DNA from: Lepiota brunneoincarnata
Taxonomy: Eukaryota; Basidiomycota; Agaricomycetes; Agaricales; Agaricaceae
NCBI GenBank assembly: GCA_023014365.1
Contig: JAEBUN010000004.1
Location: 2,728,001 to 2,792,000, forward strand
Reading direction: 5' to 3'
Length of the DNA stretch: 64,000 bases
A model generated the notes under the pieces. The model was not told the DNA's origin. It was given only the letters and a program-made list of their open reading frames with translations, and did no database searches. Shown here in pieces: positions 53,809 through 64,000 of the stretch. Position 1 is the first letter of the stretch, and each line of letters starts with the position of its first letter. The translations under genes were made by a program, and so were the position numbers.

Positions 53809-54077
53809 CTATCTTCTGTGGGTTGATCGCACTCTCTTGTCCACTATGCGGAACATCTCGTCCGTTGGAGCACGAGACGCGGGAATTGTATCAATCAGAG
53901 AGCATCGTCTATTTCTCCTGGCACACTGGATGCAAGTCCCTCCTTGTGCTTCCCTACGTCGTCTGCATTTTAATATCGCGGCTGGAAAGAAGTCTCGGGT
54001 CTCAGCAGAAGCTTCGGTAGTTGGTAGTGCAGCATGTAAAGCTTACACTTCCGGCACTCAATACAAGGGGGATACAT
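53809..54077 (-). CDS. Possible small Zn2Cys6-type protein fragment
   Basis: Within a segment of about 735 bases (53609-54343) that replaces part of the second NLR-like copy. Reading leftwards from ATG 54077, MYPPCIECRK joins across a candidate intron (gtaagc...ttccag) to ILKCRRRREAQGGTCIQCAR then RNRRCSLI and a stop at 53811-53809, about 60 residues. The cysteines are CX2C, then C, then CX2CX6C, close to a Zn2Cys6 cluster but with seven instead of six residues in the first loop. It could be a truncated regulator or chance. Confidence 0.35.
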
Positions 54078-54343
54078 CGTCACCTCCAAGCGCTGTTGTA
54101 CTGATAATTAGCGCAAAGCTGAGGTGAATATAATACTGTCATACCACGAAAGTATGTGACATTCAAGTCATGCGCGACAAGAGTGGTCCCAAACGTCTAT
54201 TCAGATTAGAGAGAATACGCATATGGAGTAAGAGAAGATGATAGTATCAGAAGAAGAAAGAAAGATGATTGTTTACATCGCGGTTCGTTATTTATCTAGG
54301 GGTTAGTACACGTGATCACGATCGCTGTAAGTTCAATGCTTAC

Positions 54344-55460
54344 ACACAGAGCATTTCTAGAGCTCATCTCGACACATGACTTAGCAATGTCCTCGAGTGT
54401 CCCGCCAGGTAAACAGTGATTATTGGGAGGTAGATAGCCAAGTGTATGGTGGGTTGGAATTCATCCAGTGCTTGCTGGAACTCTTTTGACGTCTCGCCCC
54501 GATGTTTCGAGCATATTTTTGCTAACGATACAACAAATTGGCATGTCGTTTCTGCGGGTTGGTACAGATCCTCCATGCTGAAGTATGTTTACTAAGCTGA
54601 AAGGTGTAGTCACGCGAACGCTATCGAGGCAGACATAGCGCGTACCCCAATAGTTTTCATCAAAGCGTCAACAGCACCAACTACGGCCCTAACCTAGCCG
54701 ACAGGGACGAGCTCGCTTGCTCCCTTGAGAATATCGAGGGTGCTGTTCGTGGTTCCCGATATTTCGGAAATCAATTCGTGCTGCCTAATCGATTCTTTCT
54801 TGCCCCATTCAAGATAGACCTTCGAATCCTGCCCATTACAATCAGAGGTTGTAGATGGAGAGCGACCGTGTGCGATACTGACCGTTATATCCATGATTGA
54901 TCGGTTTAGGACCTGGGTCCGTCGTCATAGGATTCAATTTTTGGTAGTCTCTCTTCAACAAAATCGCATTTGCTTCTCGCATCGTTCTATGCAAAGGAAT
55001 TCGTGTTGGTGATCCTGATCGATAGAAATCTCTTTGATGATTACCCACTCATAGAAATCCGTGATCAATCTTGCGGTTTGCCGATACCCCGCCCCACTCG
55101 AACGCACCCCACAGAGGAGAAGAGCAGACTGGGTTGCAAATGGCAGGAATTTCCTGACCTGACGAATACCAATCAATGCGCACATGTGATCAAGTATTTC
55201 ATAGGATACGCGCTTCCGAGGACTTCGTATGGTCAGCATGCAGAGTGATAACGAGGAGAATGAGGTTCTTCAGATTTTGATTATCTTGAAGAACGTAGGC
55301 CATTCGTAATCGTGCTATATCCTTCATGACATCTGTGCTCCTGACGAAAGGCTCTCCTGTATCGCGTGGATCTTCAAGCTGAGGAGGCTCGCTTTTCTCA
55401 AAACTGAAGAATTTTTTTAACCATCTTGCGTTTCGAGGGTCGTTGCGTGCGTCCAGACAT
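54344..55460 (-). pseudogene. Second copy of the NLR-like N-terminal moiety
   Basis: Homologous to 42303-42511 plus 49966-50916. Recognisable pieces, from 5' to 3' on the minus strand: MSGRTQRPSKRKMVKKIL (ATG near 55458), RTMREANAILLKRDYQKLNP, SKVYLEWGKKESIRQHELIS, ILKGASELVPV, MEDLYQPAETTCQFVVSLAK and GETSKEFQQALDEFQ. Frames are broken in several places (for instance a stop soon after the start), so it is decayed. It lacks both Copia insertions and therefore serves as the pre-insertion reference. Confidence 0.75.
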
Positions 55461-57134
55461 AGTGCAGTATGATTTGGGAGTGGTTCTACAGCGAGGTGTG
55501 GGCGAGGTTAGAGTAGGCTGTAGAGCAGCCCTGGAATGTTGCAGCCATGAGGTTCGGATGTTCCCATCCTTCGATGGACCAGCACTACTTGGTGCACGGG
55601 ATCTGATACTTAGGGGTAATTCTGGCGCCTCTATTACCAAGACAGTTAAATAGGCTCATAGGTGCTGCAAATAATAATGGGGTCCCAGATACGGACATCG
55701 AGGAAGTAAGTCCCCGATCGGAATGCGACGGTCTCGAGATGAATTGTATCGAAATGAGTTGAGCATTTATTCGATGGACTCTGTCATATTCAAGCACAAC
55801 TATATCGCTGCCCAAAATCCAGGTTCGTAGGATAAATCTTTTGTTGCTACGGCGAACTGATGGCAATTACATTAGAATTGCTGAACGTTGCTAGAATCTG
55901 GTATACTCCTTCTCTAAAGTCGGCAAGGCTCGGAGGAGTGGCGGAGCATTGGAGACGGTGGATACGCGGGGAATGAGGCAGAGAGGTTGATATTCTTAAG
56001 CAGACCAGAGAGAGCTGGCGCCGATCCTAATGATAATTAAGTACCTCAGTGATCCAAATGAACCGAGAATACATACCTGTCCCACTAGCCCTGCGTGTCC
56101 ACGATCTCTGCTGCCTCAACAGCTCAGTCGTACGCGACTACCATAATGGTCGCTAGCCTCGTTATTGAATCAAACGCCCAGGCCCGTGGTCGCGGGGGTG
56201 ATAATCACTCCGGAGGAGTAATGATATAGCTCGCGGTAAAATCACGCCCGAGCGGGGGGCTGGGATGGTGTTGGTTCAGTGTTGACTGGCTATAGGTGGG
56301 TACGTGAATGCCCACCAGACAATCAGCAACGCTTTTTTTCTTTTCGAAATGAAGACGGCGACTACTTACGAGGTGAGTAGAGAAGGCCTGACCTCTCCAA
56401 ACAAACAGCCCCAAGTCGCCCCCTCTCACTCCTGTTTTCCCCACAACGTGGCTTGAGCTACTATGAGCAGTGCGCTTTGTGTTCCAGAAAACACCATGAG
56501 GTGCCAAGTCTTCGTGGATCTGTGTTTGTGTGCGCCCCGATGCAACTTGAGCGTTGGAACTGGATCATCCCTTTAAACAACGCCCTAGTCAATACCGCGA
56601 CTCGCGGTCTACAACCTCCCTTCACTTGCATCAATCAACAAAGAAGACGAGAAGAAGTAAGTGTACCCATGTCAGTTTACGCCAAGCTCGTGCCTATTGT
56701 AACGTAAGTGCTGCTGTTTGGTAAGAACGTCTGCGATGGGCACAACACGCCGGCGATGACTGCGCGTTGGCTGTGCTTTTGAACCTTCATCCTCACGCTC
56801 AACGAATCGGGGCCCGGCGCGTAAGCAACACACGTTGACAACAATCCGGAATTTATCCCAGACATTCCGAAAAAGGAAAAGATATGCCAAGAACTGCTGT
56901 TTATAGCGCTGAAACCGCAGGCCGCCTGAGGGCCGAACGAAAAACATCACAACCTGCGCACAAATGCGGAGATCTATTTCTGCCTTCCATCTTCTCATGC
57001 ATCCGTGCCTCATTGACATCCTTCCTTGTCTCCGTTCATCTTCCCTATACCGCCAGTGCTTATTATGCACCTCTTCTGACGTATCCAACCCCATAATCAC
57101 CTTTCTGTCGCACTCTAGACGAGGTCATTAGCCT
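55461..57134. other. Intergenic region before the ABC transporter
   Basis: Similarity to the first NLR-like copy ends near 55660. Beyond that I see no supported gene; a minus-strand open frame at 56672-57100 has no recognisable motif. The last few hundred bases presumably hold the transporter promoter. Confidence 0.4.
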
Positions 57135-60100
57135 ATGGCGGGCCTATTTTGGATCCAGCTACGAGCCCTAATTTGGAAGAATTGGATTGTTCTCTCAAAA
57201 CACCCGTTTGTGAGTCGAGGTCGTCGCTGTCGTCTGTCTTGTCTCATGATGTTGTTCAGGTCAATCTCTTGCGCTGTTTTGTGTTGCCCGTGGCATACGG
57301 AGCCTTTCTCGCGACTGCTCAAATATTCTTTAACAAACCTAACAATGTATGGATTCCATCGTTTCAGCTATCACTCCCTCTTATTCTCGCCAGTATGGAC
57401 TGGGACAACCTGCCCCTATCTACAACCTCACTGATCAATTCGATGGGTCAGAGACGTTAATTTGGGCGGATGGGACAAATGGGACCAGTAACCCATCTCC
57501 TCAAGCTATCATTTCGCGCATAACAGCAGGGTTCACTGAGAGGCAGCGGACGGCTGTGCGCCAAGTCGATTCCGTATCCGACATACCCTCTGCTTGTCCT
57601 CAAAACTTCAACCTTCGCTCGACGTGTTTCGCTGCTGTTGCCTTTGACGACATACCTGCACCCAATGAAGCCCGTTCCATCAATTATACGATCAGGGCGG
57701 ACGGAGGGCTGTTATTCATCGACGTAGAGAAACATACTAGTGACTATGAGCTGCGACTTTTCCCGTTACAATGGGCGATCGACAAGGTATGTCATGTTCC
57801 TGGTCTTGCGCTCCCAGTTCACTCATCTTTGATTTGTAGGCTATTATTGAGCTACAAACTGGTGTATCGCCACAGACTCCCTTGGAATGGCCGTATACGA
57901 AAGAGACAAACGAGGAACAGGCTACCGCTACTCGATTGAGTATGTCCCGGAGAAGTAGAAGCGCCCAGTATCCTGATGGTATTTCTAGGCTACGTTCGTG
58001 GACTTCGAGAACTGCTGGTCCTATCTTTGTGAGTTTGATCCTCTCAACCAATCATTCAATTCTCACGAACCATAGATTCGTCTGCTACATCGGTATCGCC
58101 TATCAACTTCCTGGAGCCGTAGCAGGAGAACGGGCAGGACTTTTGACGTCTCACATGAAAGCTATGGGTTTACTGGATTCTGCCCGAATATTGTGCGTCG
58201 TATTCCCATCTTAAACTTCCTCCCATCTTGAACCCTCCTTAGTTCCTGGCATATTAGCATCTCTCTGCCTTATCTCCCCGCATGGGTGATCATTGCCCTC
58301 ATATGGCGTTTTCGCATATTCGCGAAAACCAGCGTTTTATTGATATTGGTAGTACATCTCCTTCTGCCACTCTCGTTGGCATCCTGGTCTTTCTTCGTCG
58401 CCGCTCCGTTTGGAAAATCTCCCCAGTTGGCCGCTGTTGTCTCAACATTCCTGGCTATCTTGTTCGCTGTGTTGGCCCTGGTTTTCGCAAGGGCCGGGGA
58501 TGTCGCTTCGTTTATTTTCACCCTGATATTCCCGCCTGGCTTTTATATCTTCGCAGTCAGAACTCTCGCTGGTTGGGAGAACAACCTGCTCCCTACTAAC
58601 GCTCTGAAAGGGGATCCAGATAATGGACTGAGGCTGTTACCACTTCTGATCGCTGCTTTGGTAAGCTCCCCCCGTGCATTCAGATGGCCAACAAGCTCAA
58701 AGTGATTCAGATTAATGTGTTCATCTGGCCTTACCTGGCAGTTCTCCTGGAGCGCAAGATATATGATGTACCCGCTCCCACTTCAAAGTCCCGGTGGCAG
58801 TTCTGGAAGAAAGGCCAAAACCAAACTTTGGAGCCCATAAGCGACAATCTCGCTATTTCTGTCCGCCACTTGAACAAGACTTTCAAGACCTCTATGTTCG
58901 GTGCTAAGAATCCAGTCACTGCCATAGGTGATCTCAGCCTCGATATTCCGAAGACTGGGATATTCGTCCTTCTGGGTTCGAACGGGTGAGCGAGGGATGA
59001 TTCCCCACGGTGTATAACTCACTTTTTTTTTTTCGCAGAGCTGGAAAGTCGACAGCCCTTTCGATCATTGGCGCACTTCTTAGCCGGACCAGTGGAAGTA
59101 TCACTTTTTCCGGTGGTGTTTCTCGTCCTCCTCGTGGCACATTGGGCATCGTTCCTCAAAAGAATGTACTGTTCCCGGAGCTAACATGTCTTCAAACGCT
59201 TCGCGTATGGCGGGCAGTCAAATGGTCCGATCGGACGGACAGGAATGAGGATCTGGAGGGGCTATTGAAAGATTGCGACCTTGGAGAAAAAATAAATGCG
59301 AATGCCGCTACTCTGAGCGGTGGTCAAAAGCGGAAGTTGCAACTGGCGATAGGATTACTTGGTGACTCGAGCAGTACGTGGCTTGTAATGTTTTTTTTTG
59401 GAGAACTACTCGGCTTATGAGATTATTTTAGTTGTCCTCGTAGATGAATGCACTTCGGGAGTCGACCCCCTAAGTCGTCGTGCTTTGTGGCGAACGTTGA
59501 CATCGTTTAGGGAGGATAGGTCTATAGTGTTCACCACTCATGTAAGTGGACGCTGTTTCACTTGATCTGGATTTCTCTAACATTCGTATAGTTCCTTGAT
59601 GAGGCAGATCTTCTGGCGGATCATATTACAATCCTCGCTGCCCCTGGAAAGACAGTCGCGTCTGGTTCACCCGTTGCTCTCAAGCGGAACCTCGGTGAAG
59701 GGTATACCATCCAGGTCACTTTCAACTCCTCCGTCAGTGGTCCTGGTGCTGATTTAACTCCGCGGGAGCAATTATTTAATCGTGTGCGGAGTATCGCTCC
59801 CCACACCCATGTATCAATGCCCTCCCCCCACCAAATATCCTATGCCCTCAAGTCAAAGGATGATGCCATAGTTGAACAGGTCCTGCGGTTGCTCGATTCG
59901 CAAAAGGAGGTCCAGGGGATCACTTCATACGATATCCTGGGCACAACAATCGAGGATATATTCTTGGATTTGATGAATAAAAACGAACCCACTCAGTCAA
60001 AAGATGCTGAGAGGCATTCCAGAGATACGTTTTCTGCAACGTCACCCCCGGAACTCAAGGAATCCGAGTCCACTATGAAGCTTGCGACGGGAAGACGCGT

Positions 60101-62870
60101 ATCAGCGTTCAGGCAGGCATTCACCATCTTCCACAAACGTGCCCTCATCGCGCGAAGAAGCTGGCTTACACCAGTCCTTACCGTTCTCATCGCCATCGCT
60201 GGATCATGCATACCCCTAGTCTTTATGTCCGACAGACCAGTATCATGTGGCCGGCGTTTCAGAAATTCCACCACTGTCCCCCTCTACCTTCCCGACTCAC
60301 TTATCGTTCCATTCACTTTCGGCTTCTCCTCGAGGACGCTTGACTCGCCGCCTGGGATTATCAGGAGCCTAGGTCCCAGCGTCGGCGGTTTTTTCCGCAT
60401 TCAAGATGAACCCAGTATTACTGCCTTCACCGACAACATCAACCAGAATTATAGAAACTTGTCGGTTGGAGGTGTTGCATTCGACTTTGATCGCGGTGAA
60501 ACGCTCGTCGCTTGGGAGGGTACACCTCCAGGGTTGATGGGGCTTTCAATGCTCAACATGGCGAGCAATATTCTCTATAATCGGGCACTGAACCAGACTC
60601 GAAGTGGCTCGACCGCGGGAGCCACGGGGGCGACGATTATCAGGGCGAATTATTCATTGTTCCCGCCGATTTCCGCTGGGACGTTGGTTTCCCTGAAGTG
60701 GCTTGCATTCTTTGGAGCTGTCATGGTAAGGACTTTCATGTGATATCCTCCATGACTTGAGCTTAACGCGTTTGACCAGGCGGTATATCCCGCGTTCTTT
60801 GCGCTATACGTATCCAGAGAACGGAGATCATCTGTACAGGCTATGCAATTGTCCAATGGACTTGCGAACCCATTTGGGTTGTGGCTTGGGCATCTCATGT
60901 TTGATACCATCTTCACTGTGATCCTGACAACCGTCATCATAATCGTATTTGCGACAGCATCAAACCAATTCCATGGCCTTGGCGAATTGGTATTGCATTC
61001 TCTTATTTTCGTAATGCTTTGAGCTCATCGAAAATGCCTTGTAGTGGTTTGTCATGGTTCTTTATGGAATCACGGGTGCTCTGTTTTCATACTGCGTGTC
61101 ACTCATTGTGGCATCACCGCTCGCAGCCTTCGCCGTTGTCGCTGGATATCAAGTCATCGTCTTTGTTGTGGGTATCGTTTCTGTCCGTCGCGACCTATAT
61201 GTTCTAAAGTCTCTCTCTCAGTTGTACCTCGCCGGATACCTCTTGGTCCTAACGTATGCCAAGTCGTCGGATGCGGCATCTTTGTTGACAATTATTCATT
61301 TCACCATCTCCATCGTAGCGCCCGTTTGCAGCGTGGTACGTGTTACTTATCGTACTATGCGATTCATTACGCTGAACCAGCAAGTAGGTGAGAGCAGCCC
61401 TCGTTTCTGTGAATCTTTTCTCTCTGCTTTGTAACGGTAATGAACCTGTGACAACGAAATCGCTCGGGTCGTTGCTGCGCTATGGTGGACCAATTCTGTA
61501 TTTCTTCGTTTATACCTTCGTACTCCTGGCCATTCTCGTTTGGGTCGACTCCGGATCGATGTTGCCTCGAAGGGTTCGTAAACGCAGGCCTGTGAAGGTT
61601 TCGGATGAAAAAGGGGATAGTGCACAGAAGAATGATGTTGCTGCAGAAGCCGAAGCGGCTTTGAACTCGACCGATCTGCTTCGCGTTCTTGGTGTCTCTA
61701 GAGCTTATCATGGGAAGAAGGTTGTGGATGATGTTAGCCTTGGCGTGTCGCGGGATATGGTGTTCGCCCTACTCGGGCCCAATGGCGCTGGAAAGACTAC
61801 TGCTTTCAACATGATTCGTAAGTACCCCGTGTGAGTTGCTGAGGTTTACTTCTGATCTCGAGTTTCCACAGGCGGCGACGTGTTCCCTGATTCAGGAGAT
61901 ATCTTCATCGATGGTATTTCTGTTATCCGTAAACCGCGCACTGCCAGACTCGCTCTTGGCGTTTGCCCACAGTTTACTGCCATTGACTCGCAGTTGACTG
62001 TCAGAGAGCACCTTTACATCTATGGACGTCTAAAGGGTTTGAAGGAAGGGAGCCGAGCTGGATGAGAATATCAGTGTTGTTTTGAAAGGCGCGGCGTTGG
62101 GTCTCTATGCAGATCGCCTCGCGAGCAAGCTGTCGGGTGGTAACCAGAGGAAGTTGGCGCTGGCAATTGCTCTCATTGGTATGTGTATCAATTCGACCTG
62201 TCTTCTGAACTAAGATTGAGTTTGCGCGTCAAGGTAATCCCTCCGTTATCTTGATTGATGAATTCTCGACGGGTATCGATGCCAAGATGAAGCGTGAAAT
62301 GTGGAAGACGCTTCGAAATGTGGCACATGGAAAGGCGGTGGTTATCACCACACGTGCGTGTTCTTCTTTCCTGTTTCAAGTTAGCCAGATTTATTGTGTC
62401 CTTCAGATTCAATGGAAGAAGCCTCCGCTTTGGCCACTAGAGTCGGCATATTGGCTAAACGTGTTCTAGGTGCGTTGATCATTCTGGCTTTCAACATTAT
62501 ACACTTACACTGACATGAACTGCCAGCCGTCGGGACAGCAGAGTCTTTGTCTGCTCGTTACGGAACTTATGAAGTTCATTTTACCTGCCGTACACGTGAG
62601 GAAGTTGTCAAGGCCCGAGAACTCATGACGAGCATCCCTGGATCCAAGATGGCGGATGATGTCGCTACACGATTTGAAGTGCCTATTGAGTCTGCGGAGG
62701 GAATGTCCCTTGCTGAGCTCTTCCACACTTTATCCAGCAGCGGCGTCTTCGCGGAGTATACCGTAGAGAAGGCATCGCTGGAGAGTGTATTTTTGAAGGT
62801 TATTAGGGAGAACGACGTCGCCGAAGAAGATAGTAGGCGCTCTAAACGGGCTTTGTGGAAATGTTGGTAG
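57135..62870 (+). CDS. ABCA-type full ABC transporter, multi-exon
   Basis: ATG 57135 ([20 protein letters not shown]) starts an ABCA-like N-terminus and a first membrane helix; a large extracytoplasmic loop and further helices run to about 58720. NBD1: Walker A LLGSNGAGKST (split by an intron), signature [16 protein letters not shown], Walker [13 protein letters not shown] and [16 protein letters not shown]2 starts near 60110 and runs to about 61550. NBD2: Walker [21 protein letters not shown], signature [17 protein letters not shown], Walker [14 protein letters not shown]. The conserved C-terminal regulatory part follows ([14 protein letters not shown] to the stop 62868-62870). ABCA proteins move lipids across membranes. 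One extra base near 62045-62055 (KEGSRAG instead of an E-L-D-E frame) is the only break found and may be a sequence error. Introns are about 50-60 bases. Confidence 0.88.
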
Positions 62871-63252
62871 ATCAGATCAGACATTATGTTTTAACGCTTT
62901 AGATCGGCATTCAACCCTTACTTGTCCTTATCTGTGTGACTGTAAATCAAATACCCTTTACATTTTATCAAACCTAGCGCTGATCTGCAAGAAACGCGCC
63001 CACGATCGTTGTCCATGGACACGGTGTGACGCGTGCACATGATGAGGACAGTGGATCCGTGACTCTTATGACAAACCCTCGCCTTGTTCTTTGCCCGCCA
63101 TTGCCGCTGAGCTTGCTGAGCTTCAGTTTTTCACGTTCCACTCGCCATCAACGAACTAGCCAAAAAAACACAGCCATGAGCGCTAAAGTAGTTTCCCAAT
63201 CCGTACCGAGCGCCTCGAAAGAACTCTAAACCCTGCTCCGACCCATACGCTG
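62871..63252. other. Spacer between the ABC transporter and the PAH gene
   Basis: Holds the transporter 3' end and the PAH promoter; no gene seen. Confidence 0.4.
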
Positions 63253-63708
63253 ATGGCGATGAGCTCTGTCCACCCTCCTCCATCTCATACTGAGTCGACG
63301 AAGATTTTGGAGGCCTACGAGTACCTGAAAGTAGTGAGAGCACAGTTCCTGAGTAACCGAGAGGGTTACGAGTCGTTCCTGGAAGTTATGAGGCGGTTCA
63401 AAGAACAATCGTGAGTGGCTATTGCTATTGCCCCTTTGGTCATTGCATGGCCCTAACTCTCTTGTGAATGCTGATGCGTTTGTATCACTTACTGCAGCTT
63501 GGAACGTATGGAAGTGATTGAGCGAGTGGCGGAACTGTTTGCTGGTCATCACCAATTGCTCAGTGGCTTCAATCAATTCCTTCCAAAAGGCTACCGCCTC
63601 GAACCTTCTGATGACCCCCTGAAGTCGGGCGATGTGATTATTGTTACCCCGGAGGGCCGGCTGCTACACCGAAGTCATCGGCAAACGAATTCCGTCATGG
63701 AGTCGTGA
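63253..63708 (+). CDS. Small single-PAH-domain protein (Sin3-like)
   Basis: Two exons: ATG 63253 (MAMSSVHPPPSHTESTKILE) to about 63410, an intron starting gtgagt and ending ctgcag (about 63411-63498), then LERMEVIERVAELFAGHHQL to TGA 63706-63708; about 120 residues. The PAH domain is complete: EAYEYLKVVRAQFLSNREGY, ESFLEVMRRFKEQS, VAELFAGHHQLLSGFNQFLP and KGYRLE. A short tail (VIIVTPEGRLLHRS) follows. In Sin3 such domains bind repressor peptides; a lone PAH could compete for them, which is inference. It is unbroken and probably functional. Confidence 0.85.
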
Positions 63709-64000
63709 AGGCATTGAGCGCTCAAGTTTGTGATGCTAGTTACAAGATGCTAAGACGATGGAAGAAACCCGTATGTTGCGGAGCGGGGATGGGTTGTTTT
63801 GAAGCCTATAAGCCGGTGGAAGTAATGGGTCTACAGCAAGTTGGACGGTCACCGGGGCCTATATATGTATGATGCTTAATCTGTTTAATGGGTTACCTCA
63901 GATCCCAGGCCTGCGCTTTGTGATTACTTTGATGCCTTAATATTGATGCACCTTACTGACACTTTATGACAGTCTGTCATCCAGGGCCTGAGTTCCCGGT
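63709..64000. other. 3' flank of the PAH gene
   Basis: No gene seen up to the window end. Confidence 0.4.

Noticed and set aside
53483..54127. Plus-strand 214-codon frame over the second NACHT copy
   Set aside because: It spans antisense NACHT sequence and the junction to an unrelated segment, so it is a chance frame.
56672..57100. Minus-strand frame of 142 codons upstream of the transporter
   Set aside because: No recognisable motif or splice structure, and it overlaps the probable promoter.

Overview
The window looks like nuclear DNA of an agaricomycete basidiomycete. Supporting signs are short GT-AG introns of about 50 bases, small Sin3-like PAH proteins, TKL-type kinases, NACHT/TPR/WD40 (NLR-like) genes, and Copia, chromovirus, hAT and Tc1/mariner elements. 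The gene mix resembles Ceratobasidiaceae (Rhizoctonia), but that placement rests on family knowledge, not on a search.

Layout. The left flank (1-10.4 kb) is host DNA: the 5' end of a gene with an H-x-T motif (1-319, minus), an RCC1-repeat gene (476-1889, plus), a TKL-like kinase (2105-3637, minus), a PAH-domain gene (3654-4637, minus), a Swi5-like recombination gene (4756-5467, minus), and the 3' part of an NLR-like gene (5777-10427, minus; NACHT, TPR, WD40). The right flank (50-64 kb) holds the 5' part of the same NLR-like gene (up to 50916), a 154-bp copied kinase fragment, a second broken NLR-like copy, a complete ABCA-type transporter (57135-62870, plus) and a second PAH gene (63253-63708, plus).

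The middle is a nested transposon cluster. Copia-1 (10428-42302) sits in the NLR-like gene. Inside Copia-1 are a hAT element (11751-16356) and a chromovirus Gypsy (17306-39338). The chromovirus in turn carries two insertions: a 1957-bp non-autonomous LTR element coding only for a KH-domain protein (19053-21009), and a 13.9-kb LTR retrotransposon (23235-37118). Copia-2 (42512-49965) is a second insertion in the same NLR-like gene and contains a solo LTR, itself carrying a mariner, plus a smaller insertion. Most of these boundaries are set by matching target-site duplications, and reading frames rejoin when the insertions are removed. The NLR-like gene therefore once read continuously from 50916 to 5777 and is now spread over 45 kb.

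The most unusual object is the 13.9-kb LTR element. Besides gag, protease, RT/RNase H and integrase (minus strand), it carries two multi-exon genes on the opposite strand between integrase and its 3' LTR. One encodes a protein with a CX2CX6CX8CX2CX6C cluster of the fungal Zn2Cys6 type; the other is coiled-coil-like and unrecognised. The element also holds 28 exact copies of the 8-bp palindrome TAAGCTTA, in LTRs, coding DNA and introns, while I saw none elsewhere in the window. A self-encoded DNA-binding protein paired with element-wide binding sites is a plausible, untested reading.

Nearly all premature stops in the retroelements are TGA where the family or a sister copy has CGA, and LTR pairs differ mainly at CpG. 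This points to methyl-CpG decay or a CpG-directed RIP-like process. Single-base frameshifts also occur in host genes; some may be assembly errors.
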